A DNA stretch of 5,879 bases from Planctomycetota bacterium (GTDB lineage: Bacteria > Planctomycetota > Phycisphaerae > WQYP01): contig JAJYGE010000507.1 in NCBI GenBank assembly GCA_021785155.1, forward strand, positions 1 to 5,879, given 5' to 3'. The first letter of the stretch is position 1. Every line of letters starts with the position of its first letter. Made by a program: the position numbers and the translations under genes. Positions 1 to 5,829 of the stretch are shown here, piece by piece. A model generated the notes under the pieces. It was not told where the DNA came from and ran no database searches. It saw only the letters and a list, made by a program, of their open reading frames with translations.

Positions 1-26
1 TAGGAGTTAGAAGACCTTGCGAATTT

Positions 27-139
27 CAAGTTGCCCAAGATGCCCAAGTTCGGGGGGCAAGTTGCCCAAGTTGCGCAAGTTGATGGAAGCGTTGATTTTG
101 GAGGGTTTGGTTCAAGTTGTCCTAGATGCCCAAGATGTT
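27..139. repeat. Imperfect nonamer repeats, CAAGTTGCC type, in two blocks
   Basis: The unit CAAGTTGCC and close variants recur head to tail. Block one (27-84) reads CAAGTTGCC, CAAGATGCC, an interrupted CAAGTTCGGGGGG, then CAAGTTGCC, CAAGTTGCG and CAAGTTGAT. Block two (113-139) reads CAAGTTGTC, CTAGATGCC, CAAGATGTT in the same 9-bp register. Because 9 is a multiple of 3, each frame yields a tripeptide repeat (for example PKM or QVA). The short reading frame through it shows no family resemblance, so I treat the DNA as non-coding simple repeat. Function is unknown. Confidence 0.8.
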
Positions 140-151
140 TTAACGGGGGGG

Positions 152-172
152 CATTCAGCATTCAGGAGTCAG
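152..172. repeat. Heptamer repeat CATTCAG x2 plus variant
   Basis: Two exact copies of CATTCAG (152-158, 159-165) are followed in register by the variant GAGTCAG (166-172). It directly follows a G-run (145-151) that ends the nonamer block. It is short, but it shares its 7-bp period with the next two repeat blocks. Confidence 0.6.
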
Positions 173-191
173 GACTTTTTGGGCGCGGAAT

Positions 192-208
192 GGGCGTGGG
201 CCGTGGGC
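192..208. repeat. Heptamer repeat GGGCGTG / GGCCGTG
   Basis: GGGCGTG (192-198) and GGCCGTG (199-205), then a partial GGC, form a two-and-a-half copy 7-bp tandem repeat. It lies immediately before the CAACGAA heptamer array and is too short to interpret alone. Confidence 0.5.
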
Positions 209-210
209 TA

Positions 211-289
211 CAACGAACAACGAAACGCCGCGCTTAACGAGCAACGAGCAACGAAACACACGGGCACTCAACGAGTGGCGAGCAACGGG
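211..289. repeat. Interrupted heptamer array CAACGAA / CAACGAG
   Basis: Three clusters of 7-bp units lie in register. The first is CAACGAA at 211 and 218. The second is TAACGAG at 235, CAACGAG at 242 and CAACGAA at 249. The third is CAACGAG at 269, TGGCGAG at 276 and CAACGGG at 283. The clusters are separated by 10 and 13 bp of non-repeat sequence. The array does not have CRISPR geometry, since the units are far too short, and no transposase is nearby. It looks like an intergenic microsatellite-type element; its role is unknown. Confidence 0.75.
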
Positions 290-447
290 TTTCTGTTCAG
301 GATTCTTTTCCGCGATCACTGTGGCGGCATGTTATTCATTTGTCAAAGAGCCTTGTTCAGCGGGTCTGAACTGTATCTCGGGAAGGCTATAGGATTGCAA
401 TAAGAGGGATAATGCGCAGCTGCGCTAAAAAGTTAAGGATTTGGCCC
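290..447. other. Gene-free spacer with a small hairpin and a 12-bp palindrome
   Basis: No supported gene lies here. GTTCAG (355-360) and CTGAAC (366-371) can form a 6-bp stem with a 5-nt loop. GCGCAGCTGCGC (414-425) is a perfect 12-bp palindrome followed by TAAAAAG. Neither is followed by a U-run on either strand, so neither is a convincing intrinsic terminator. Both sizes are within what chance can give in a window this long. Confidence 0.4.
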
Positions 448-551
448 CGAGCGACCTGGCAGAACCTGTCACAGGCCCAGTGCCCTGTTACAGCAACATT
501 TCAGGATGGCTGCCTCTCAAAGGACACGCCCACCATCGCCAGGTTTCCTCG
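448..551. ncRNA. Candidate structured RNA element, strand undetermined
   Basis: The outer helix pairs CGAG (448-451) with CTCG (548-551) and, across a small internal loop, ACCTGGC (454-460) with GCCAGGT (538-544). That gives 11 base pairs closing about 100 nt. A second helix, GATGG (505-509) with CCATC (533-537), abuts the first and could stack on it. Smaller hairpins fit inside: CCTG (465-468) with CAGG (472-475), and TGTT (487-490) with AACA (496-499). It does not match the conserved cores of RNase P RNA, tmRNA, SRP RNA or the cobalamin riboswitch as I know them. It lies downstream of the minus-strand operon, so it could be part of a 3' UTR. This is inference from complementarity only. Confidence 0.22.
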
Positions 552-591
552 TCTGCCCTAAAATTATGTTGTGACAGAGCACCCGTGACAA
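466..591. promoter_or_regulatory. Cluster of CTGT-N-ACAG dyads, possible operator sites
   Basis: CTGTCACAG (466-474) and CTGTTACAG (485-493) are perfect dyads around one central base. TTGTGACAG (569-577) matches in all but one outer base, and CCGTGACAA (583-591) is a weaker version. GTGACA is also directly repeated at 571 and 585. Short repeated dyads can be repressor sites, but no start codon of a supported gene lies nearby, and two of them coincide with the candidate RNA hairpins at 448-551. It is tentative. Confidence 0.15.
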
Positions 592-644
592 TTTCACCAC
601 CGATGACGATTATGGAGATTGCTGTCCGTGTTGGATATCGCCGG

Positions 645-1886
645 TTACCTCGAATTCCCATTCACTCGCATCAGGCCGAGCATGGCGGTCAGCAGACCGG
701 CACAGACAATGACGGCCAGTGGGATGTTCAGGCTGATTGCTGGCGCGTTGACGGTTGTCGGCGGTGGACGGCGCATGCCAACGGGAGTCACGCTGGCGGA
801 CCTCCACCAGCGGCCTTGCCGGAGAGGGCCGGGAAGTTTTTGCAACGCTGTGATGACATTGGCGAAAAATACCACAAAAGAAGCATGGTGCGGCCAGTCA
901 TTCCAGGCGGAATCGGCCCGCCCGGCCAGCCACAACCATGTTATATGCGTGCCCATATCATCGCGTTGAGCAAGCCAGGGTTGGCCTTGGACATCCATGA
1001 GAACGTTCCAATGCGAATCAAGCCGCGCCGTAAACATTTGTTTCACCACCACACGGGAAGTATTGACAAATCGCATCAGTTTTCCGTCACTCACGACCAC
1101 CGGCGTTTGCGGTGGCTTCAGCCGAAGCGGGGACAGTGGCGCAAGTCCCGGTCCCGGTGTGTCGCCCAAAAGAACGAAGGTGCTATCCGTAATTCCGCGC
1201 AGTATTTTCACGTTGAAATGCCGTTGGTGAATAATCCAGAGTCCTCGGTGGGAAATTCGGCCATGAAAAGTAATGCTCGGAGTGACGGAAAGCAGGCGCA
1301 GGAAAGCGGGCGGCGGTGCGCCAATAAAGTGTGCTTTGATTTTTTGGACCGCCGATGAACGCAACAGTGTAACATGGGCCAAAGTACGACCGTTTTGCCG
1401 CAGCGCGACGGTAAGGGTTTGTGCTCCTGGCACTGGCGTAATGTCGATCCCCCGGGCTAATGTTTTTGCCGATACGGTGTGTCGGATTATCTTTCGATGT
1501 GCCGCGATAAGCAAGCTATAGTCGATGCCGTTTGGAAGGGAAGATGCTTTGACGAAAACGTCTACGATGTTGGGATTGTCGGGCAAACTGCGGCCTATGG
1601 CCTGAAACCGCAATGTTTGCGCTGCGGTGGGTTGTGGCCCGGGTAATTGCAATTGCGGTGAACTTAATGCCAGGGCCGCTAAAATCGCTGCGGCTAAAAT
1701 CAATAGCCATGGCCAATCCGGCATGCGTTGTTGCCGCCCGGTGTCCTGCGACGTTTCCTCCGGCCAAAATTCAAGAATGGTGAAAATGCGTTCCGGTTCG
1801 TTGGCTTTCCGCAGCAGCAACCACCCGCCGACGGCCACCACCGGTGCCAGGATAAGCAGTTCAGGATGCAGGAACATCAAGTTCAT
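645..1886 (-). CDS. BatA-domain-like membrane protein without a vWA domain
   Basis: This is a predicted inner-membrane protein of 413 residues. Its N-terminus (about 5-25, motif FLHPELL then a hydrophobic stretch) and second hydrophobic helix (about 58-76, after PDWPW) resemble the aerotolerance-regulator/BatA N-terminal domain. A third helix sits near the C-terminus (about 388-408). In the usual family a von Willebrand A domain with a DxSxS metal site follows the second helix. Here no such site is visible, and the sequence goes straight into a beta-rich soluble part. A stretch near 340-370 (W-N-D-W, SFVVFFANVI) resembles the end of the amidotransferase-like domains in larger relatives. I chose ATG 1886, 4 bp after the upstream stop; GTG 1898, overlapping that gene, and ATG 1877 are alternatives. 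The tight spacing suggests coupling to the thiamine-binding gene. The exact function is unknown. Confidence 0.8.
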   Translation of the reverse strand: MNLMFLHPELLILAPVVAVGGWLLLRKANEPERIFTILEFWPEETSQDTGRQQRMPDWPWLLILAAAILAALALSSPQLQLPGPQPTAAQTLRFQAIGRSLPDNPNIVDVFVKASSLPNGIDYSLLIAAHRKIIRHTVSAKTLARGIDITPVPGAQTLTVALRQNGRTLAHVTLLRSSAVQKIKAHFIGAPPPAFLRLLSVTPSITFHGRISHRGLWIIHQRHFNVKILRGITDSTFVLLGDTPGPGLAPLSPLRLKPPQTPVVVSDGKLMRFVNTSRVVVKQMFTARLDSHWNVLMDVQGQPWLAQRDDMGTHITWLWLAGRADSAWNDWPHHASFVVFFANVITALQKLPGPLRQGRWWRSASVTPVGMRRPPPTTVNAPAISLNIPLAVIVCAGLLTAMLGLMRVNGNSR

Positions 1887-1890
1887 CGGT

Positions 1891-2196
1891 TTATCCACAA
1901 CCAAGCTTCGCCCGCACGCTGTTTATTTTATCTTCCATGGTTTGCACGCGATCCGTGCGGGTTCCAATTTTCAAGCTTGTCACGATCCGCGGCGCTCCCA
2001 TGGCATGAACCATTTCGTGACAACGTTTGATTGCCGCAAACACGGCATCCCAGTCCCCTTCAATATTTGTGCCCCAGGCGTGCATCTGGTGCTTCAGCTC
2101 CGCTTCCTTCAGTATCTTCTGACAGGCCGCGACATATTGTGAGACCGACACCCCCACGCCCATGGGGACAACACACAAATCCACCATAACCTTCAT
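1891..2196 (-). CDS. MTH1187/UPF0045 family thiamine-binding protein
   Basis: This small soluble protein of 101 residues is close to the usual length of about 95-100 for the MTH1187/YkoF-type family, members of which form ferredoxin-like oligomers and bind thiamine or related molecules. Family features visible here are the opening strand ending in PMGVGVSVSQYVA, the segment KHQMHAWGTNIEGDWDAV in the middle, the helix carrying CHEMVHAMGAPRIVTSLKIG, and the final helix with a TRTDRVQTMEDKI-type sequence. ATG 2196 is chosen because family members begin with a strand right at the N-terminus and because AGGGGA lies 7 nt upstream. The frame stays open into tsaB, and ATG 2265 would add 23 residues unlike the family. 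It is 74 bp after tsaB and 4 bp before the BatA-like gene. Its ligand is inferred from the family. Confidence 0.9.
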   Translation of the reverse strand: MKVMVDLCVVPMGVGVSVSQYVAACQKILKEAELKHQMHAWGTNIEGDWDAVFAAIKRCHEMVHAMGAPRIVTSLKIGTRTDRVQTMEDKINSVRAKLGCG

Positions 2197-2237
2197 AACG
2201 AAGTCCCCTGTATAGGTCCAGAATGTCGCACATCCAT
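2193..2237 (-). CDS. Possible 14-residue leader peptide overlapping the next start
   Basis: An ATG at 2237 opens a 14-codon frame (MDVRHSGPIQGTSL) whose TGA stop overlaps the ATG of the thiamine-binding gene as ATGA, the classic coupling geometry. Only a weak GGTG lies upstream of it. It is not rich in any one amino acid, so classical attenuation is not indicated. It may be coincidental. Confidence 0.15.
   Translation of the reverse strand: MDVRHSGPIQGTSL
2204..2209 (-). promoter_or_regulatory. Shine-Dalgarno site for the thiamine-binding protein gene
   Basis: On the minus strand AGGGGA precedes ATG 2196 by 7 nt. It is the strongest anti-16S match in front of any gene here and decides the start over the upstream in-frame ATG at 2265. 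Confidence 0.7.
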
Positions 2238-2270
2238 GGCACCGTGCAATGTCCGCGACAATCATAGCAA

Positions 2271-3014
2271 TTAACCCGATTCGCTTCCGTGTTTTTTCTC
2301 CCAGACTTCTTGCGCCTCCGCTTTTCGCAGATACACGGGCAGCAAAGCATTGCGTTGGGTGAAATTCCCGGCACGGGCCAACGCCAATCCTATGTGGTGT
2401 ACCATCACAGCCTGCGGCTGCCACAGAGAGTTATCAAGTTCCATCACCACGCCATGTGTCGCGGCGATAACCGTGCGGTGGTATTCAATGCCTTCTCCGA
2501 GGATATGCAGTGGCCGGGGCGCATCAGCCAGCAACGGCGCGGGATCAGTCAGTAATGGTCCCGCGGTACGGCGCAATGCGCCGCTGGCGGCGTCACGTTG
2601 ATAGCTCGCCGCATAAACCTGCCCGCGCTTGGCGTCCATAATGACCGCCAGATTTACCACCTCCCTTGGCGCATTGGCGGCCAGCACATCCACTGTTGGC
2701 ACGCTGATTAATTGACACCCAATGGCCTGCTGCATGGCCCGGGCAATGGTGATGGCAATTCTTACACCCGTAAACGATCCTGGCCCGGCGGATACATAGA
2801 TCTGATCAATATCGGAGGGTTTCCAGCCCTGTGCCCGCGCAAGGTCTCGAATCGTGGGCATAAGCTCCACGGCGTGGCGCATGGCTTTGCTGAATTGCCG
2901 TTGACCCAGTATTTGCTCCCCGCAAGCCACGGCCACCGAGCCTACGCGGCTGCTGGTTTCAATGGCGACAATGCGCGGTGGCGCGGGGTTGGTAGTTTCA
3001 GACACTTCCATCAT
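2271..3014 (-). CDS. tsaB: tRNA t6A biosynthesis protein TsaB (YeaZ)
   Basis: TsaB is the catalytically inactive paralogue of TsaD. With TsaD and TsaE it transfers the threonylcarbamoyl group made by TsaC to A37 of ANN-decoding tRNAs, in the cytoplasm. The ASKHA-fold N-terminus is clear: RIVAIETSSRVGSVAVA (about 14-30), the conserved HAVELMP helix (47-53), and the family signature SAGPGSFTGVRIA (about 75-87). The C-terminal half continues with the VIMDAKRGQVYAA segment typical of the family. At 247 residues it is near the usual 220-240. I prefer ATG 3014 (ATG 3011 is equivalent), because even this adds about 13 residues before the first strand. ATG 3053 would add 13 more that read through a TATAAT sequence. 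It is probably first in the minus-strand operon and is transcribed away from clpX. Confidence 0.95.
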   Translation of the reverse strand: MMEVSETTNPAPPRIVAIETSSRVGSVAVACGEQILGQRQFSKAMRHAVELMPTIRDLARAQGWKPSDIDQIYVSAGPGSFTGVRIAITIARAMQQAIGCQLISVPTVDVLAANAPREVVNLAVIMDAKRGQVYAASYQRDAASGALRRTAGPLLTDPAPLLADAPRPLHILGEGIEYHRTVIAATHGVVMELDNSLWQPQAVMVHHIGLALARAGNFTQRNALLPVYLRKAEAQEVWEKKHGSESG

Positions 3015-3021
3015 CTCGAAG

Positions 3022-3050
3022 ATTATACGAGCGCCCGATAATAGACAACG
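3022..3050 (-). promoter_or_regulatory. Candidate tsaB promoter with consensus TATAAT
   Basis: On the minus strand a perfect TATAAT (3027-3022) lies 7 nt before ATG 3014. A partial -35, TTGTCT, lies 15 bp upstream, which is shorter than ideal. Transcription would start at or next to the A of ATG 3014, implying a leaderless mRNA. This is a sequence match only. Confidence 0.35.
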
Positions 3051-3082
3051 CATGGCACCGTTTTTGACGATTCTTTTTCCGC

Positions 3083-3111
3083 TTGGTGGCGTTGGAAGAG
3101 TCTGCTAGAAT
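3083..3111 (+). promoter_or_regulatory. Candidate clpX promoter
   Basis: TTGGTG (3083-3088) and TAGAAT (3106-3111) are separated by exactly 17 bp, a good sigma-70-type arrangement. It would leave a 5' UTR of about 110 nt before clpX. A second, weaker pair is TTGCCG (3149-3154) with TAAATA (3173-3178), spacer 18. No operator is recognised. Confidence 0.4.
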
Positions 3112-3226
3112 AGTGAAAGTAATAATTGTGCCTGACTGGGCTTCTGGCTTGCCGGTCATGGCCTTGGTTTTGTAAATACAGGCCGTGGAATAATCCGTAA
3201 GCCTGCAACATTGGAATTGTATTGAC

Positions 3227-4570
3227 ATGTCAAATCAGATTGGAAATGGCGGAACAGGCAACGGCGGCGGACCTGGTAACGGTGCTGGGACATCGGGCGG
3301 GTCGGGTGGTTTTCGTGGCCGCAAGGTGACCAATTGTTCATTTTGCGGAAAATCCAGCCGTGAAGTCGGCCCGATGGTGGAGGGGCCAAACGATATTTAT
3401 ATATGCTCAAGCTGCTCGGAGCTTTGCCAGAATATTTTCAAACAGGAAAAGAGAAAGGTCACCGGCACCAAACCCAGCATTGGTGAAATTCCGCCCCCGC
3501 GCCAGCTCAAAGAATTCATGGATCAATACGTGATCGGACAGGAAGCCGCCAAGCGGGCCTTGTCCGTAGCCGTGCACAATCATTACAAGCGATTATCACA
3601 TACGGATGGCCGAACCTCCGATGATGTTGAACTTGATAAATCGAACGTGCTGCTGATCGGACCAACGGGTTCCGGAAAAACCCTGCTGGCGCGTACCTTG
3701 GCGCGCTGCCTGAATGTTCCATTTGCCATCGGTGATGCCACCACTTTAACGGAGGCGGGCTATGTGGGTGAGGACGTTGAAAATCTGCTCTTGAAGTTGC
3801 TGCAGGCCGCGGATTTTGATCTCGAAAATGCCAAACGCGGAATTATATATATTGATGAAATTGATAAGATCGGCAAAACCAGCATGAATGTTTCCATCAC
3901 CCGTGATGTATCGGGTGAAGGCGTGCAGCAGGCCCTGCTTAAAATGCTGGAAGGCACCATGGCCAACGTACCCCCGCAGGGTGGCCGCAAACATCCTGAA
4001 CAACAATATATTCAGATGGATACATCGCATATTCTCTTTATCTGCGGTGGTACATTTGTCGGGTTGGAGCAGATTATCGCCCAGCGGTTGGGCAAACAGC
4101 TCATCGGCTTTAGCTCGGAAGTGGACGGTGCCCGCGTGAAGAATGAACGCCGCGCTCGCTTCCTGGCGGATGTCACGCCCGATGATCTTATTGAATATGG
4201 CATGATTCCCGAATTCGTCGGCCGACTGCCGATTTTAGCCTCGCTGCAGCCGCTGACGGAAGAAGCGATGATTCAGATTCTTACCGAGCCGCGCAATGCG
4301 CTGGTCAAGCAGTATCAGAAATTCTTCCAGATGGAAGGCTGCGAGCTGGAATTTACGCCGGAGGCCCTGCATCTGGTCGCGGAAAAGGCCTTGAAGCGCG
4401 ACACCGGCGCGCGGGCCTTGCGCAGCGTTATGGAAGAGTTGATGCTGGATTTGATGTATCATCTGCCGGATCAACCTCAGCGGGGAAAATATGTGATCAC
4501 CGACGCGGTTGTGCGCGGCGAGGTCAGTTTGTTTGACAGCAAGCCCATGCCGCTGAAGGAAAGCGCCTAA
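3227..4570 (+). CDS. clpX: ATP-dependent Clp protease ATP-binding subunit ClpX
   Basis: ClpX is a hexameric AAA+ unfoldase that recognises tagged substrates and threads them into the ClpP chamber in the cytoplasm. In order: a glycine-rich N-terminal tail (1-33, 15 Gly); the zinc-binding domain with C37, C40, C60, C63; Walker A GPTGSGKT (145-152); the GYVG pore loop (178-181); Walker B IIYIDE (206-211); the RKH loop (254-256); the IGF tripeptide that docks on ClpP (293-295); GRLP with arginine 333; and sensor II GAR (394-396). At 447 residues it is slightly longer than the usual 415-430 because of the tail. All key residues are intact, so it should be active with a ClpP. ATG 3227 has only a weak GGA upstream. 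No later start precedes the zinc domain well, so I keep this one. clpP and tig, its common neighbours, are absent here. Confidence 0.98.
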   Translation: MSNQIGNGGTGNGGGPGNGAGTSGGSGGFRGRKVTNCSFCGKSSREVGPMVEGPNDIYICSSCSELCQNIFKQEKRKVTGTKPSIGEIPPPRQLKEFMDQYVIGQEAAKRALSVAVHNHYKRLSHTDGRTSDDVELDKSNVLLIGPTGSGKTLLARTLARCLNVPFAIGDATTLTEAGYVGEDVENLLLKLLQAADFDLENAKRGIIYIDEIDKIGKTSMNVSITRDVSGEGVQQALLKMLEGTMANVPPQGGRKHPEQQYIQMDTSHILFICGGTFVGLEQIIAQRLGKQLIGFSSEVDGARVKNERRARFLADVTPDDLIEYGMIPEFVGRLPILASLQPLTEEAMIQILTEPRNALVKQYQKFFQMEGCELEFTPEALHLVAEKALKRDTGARALRSVMEELMLDLMYHLPDQPQRGKYVITDAVVRGEVSLFDSKPMPLKESA

Positions 4571-4620
4571 TCAGCAACGTACCGTTCAAGCCGTCTATAA
4601 CACGCGGTAACGCCTCTGTT

Positions 4621-5553
4621 GTGTCCGCCGTTGACCTTACCGCCCTGATCGCCATCACGCTTTTGGCGTCCTTCACCGCTATTGCCGTGCAGTGGGCGGT
4701 GGCCACCATACCTCCCATCGTCGGGGGGATCCTTCGCTTTACCGCGGCCGCCATTATCATCGGACTGATTCTGGCACCGCGTAAAAAACTCTCCATCCCG
4801 CGCCGTTCTGATTGGCTCGCCATCACGATCCTCGGCATTGTGTGTGTGCCGATAAATCAGGTGGCGTTTTGGGGCGGCACCGAATTGGCTAATGCCTCGC
4901 ATTCGGCCATGCTTTACAGCACCACGCCGGTGCTGGTAACAGTCATGGCGTGCCTGCTGGGTATTGAACGCTGGAGTGGCCGCGTGTTGGCGGGAGCAAT
5001 TCTGGCCGCGCTGGGCGTGCTGGTAATCCTGGTGAATTCCGGACTATTTTTGAAAAGTTCCTTTATCCGCGGCGATCTGCTTTTGCTTCTGGCCGCCGGC
5101 ACCTGGTCGGGCTATCTGGTGTTTTCCCGCGATCTTAACGGGCGCTACGGGAGTCTGGCGGTGCAATTCTGGATTTTTGTCACCGGATCTCTGATCTCCC
5201 TGCCGCTGCTGATTTTAGAATCCACCCGCCTGAACTGGTCGCAAATAACGGTGAAATCCTGGCTGGGGTTGGCCTATCTGACCATCGTGGTAGCTGTGAT
5301 CGTATTTTTTCTTTTCAACTGGTCCATGCGCCGACAGCCACCCTCGCGCGTCGCCACCTTCAGTAATGCCGCGTATCCACTGACGTTAATCTGGGAAGCG
5401 TTGATCAATCGCCATCTGCCCGGAATATGGTTTCTTCTCGGATCGGTATTTTTGCTCTGCGGAATGGCCTTAACGCTCTACCGCCCCACCTCCGTTATCA
5501 ACATTTCCGAAGAACTTGACCCCATCGCGGGAACAACGCCGGATCGCCCGTGA
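4621..5553 (+). CDS. EamA/DMT superfamily transporter, ten membrane helices
   Basis: This inner-membrane protein of 310 residues has the typical two-repeat EamA layout. Hydrophobic helices lie at about 6-25, 33-52, 64-84, 94-113, 122-140, 151-168, 179-199, 213-233, 245-263 and 268-287. The motif around residues 88-108 (ELANASHSAMLYSTTPVLV) is the family's conserved third-to-fourth helix region, and its counterpart in the second repeat is about 242-256 (RVATFSNAAYPLTLI). Members export or import amino acids, nucleobases or other small metabolites; the substrate cannot be read from sequence. The start is GTG 4621: the frame is open further upstream but has no usual start codon, and the first helix begins right after it. 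The ribosome-binding site is weak. It lies 50 bp after clpX with no terminator between, so it is probably co-transcribed with it. Confidence 0.92.
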   Translation: MSAVDLTALIAITLLASFTAIAVQWAVATIPPIVGGILRFTAAAIIIGLILAPRKKLSIPRRSDWLAITILGIVCVPINQVAFWGGTELANASHSAMLYSTTPVLVTVMACLLGIERWSGRVLAGAILAALGVLVILVNSGLFLKSSFIRGDLLLLLAAGTWSGYLVFSRDLNGRYGSLAVQFWIFVTGSLISLPLLILESTRLNWSQITVKSWLGLAYLTIVVAVIVFFLFNWSMRRQPPSRVATFSNAAYPLTLIWEALINRHLPGIWFLLGSVFLLCGMALTLYRPTSVINISEELDPIAGTTPDRP

Positions 5554-5806
5554 GAGGTTATTATTCCAGACAATTCTATTCTTAATGTTGGCCGATACAT
5601 CCAAATTTGTCGGCGTGCGGTCCAATGCCGCAATTACCGTTGCCAACAAAAAAACACAATTTGGCCGCCACCCGGCATTTCTTTCTTGCCGCGGACGCCT
5701 TGATTGCGTAGGACAAAAGCGTTGCCAATTTCGCCCTTATTGCACGGGGTGCGTGACACTTTACGCGGGTATGGCTGTATTGCCCCGCAAACACAATACC
5801 CTCGGA
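5554..5806. other. Gene-free spacer with two adjacent hairpins
   Basis: I see no supported gene. GCCGA (5591-5595) with TCGGC (5610-5614), and TGCGG (5616-5620) with CCGCA (5628-5632), can form two neighbouring hairpins 38 nt after the transporter stop. They could mark the end of its mRNA, but no U-run follows, so an intrinsic terminator is not supported. A smaller stem, GCAC-GGG-GTGC, lies at 5742-5752. Short frames here on both strands show no family resemblance. Confidence 0.4.
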
Positions 5807-5829
5807 GCACCGTCATGATAATGCGGTGC
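5807..5829 (+). repeat. Inverted repeat around a candidate start codon
   Basis: GCACCG (5807-5812) and CGGTGC (5824-5829) form a perfect 6-bp stem whose 11-nt loop contains the two ATG codons at 5815 and 5821. It could be a translation-control hairpin or a DNA dyad. Confidence 0.35.

Noticed and set aside
211..289. The heptamer array as a CRISPR.
   Set aside because: Units are 7 bp, spacers are absent or 10-13 bp, and there are no cas genes.
17..403. Short plus-strand frames through the repeat stack.
   Set aside because: They are translations of simple repeats with no recognisable domain and no good ribosome-binding site.
414..425. Perfect palindrome GCGCAGCTGCGC as a terminator.
   Set aside because: No U-run follows on either strand, and about one 12-bp palindrome is expected by chance in this length.
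441..1358. A 305-codon open frame on the plus strand.
   Set aside because: It lies antisense to the BatA-like gene over most of its length, has no family resemblance, is rich in Arg, His and Cys as shadow frames are, and the minus-strand frame has clear membrane helices.
2235..3060. The 10-mer CATGGCACCG occurs exactly at 2235-2244 and 3051-3060, near two gene starts.
   Set aside because: Several shared 10-mers are expected by chance in a window of this size.
2998..3228. A 76-codon minus-strand frame across the tsaB-clpX intergenic region.
   Set aside because: It overlaps the start of tsaB in another frame, covers the candidate promoters, and resembles no known family.
5516..5818. Open frames on both strands after the transporter (plus 5516-5818, minus 5634-5816).
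   Set aside because: Composition is unlike the neighbouring genes, the plus frame overlaps the transporter's end, and no family features are seen.
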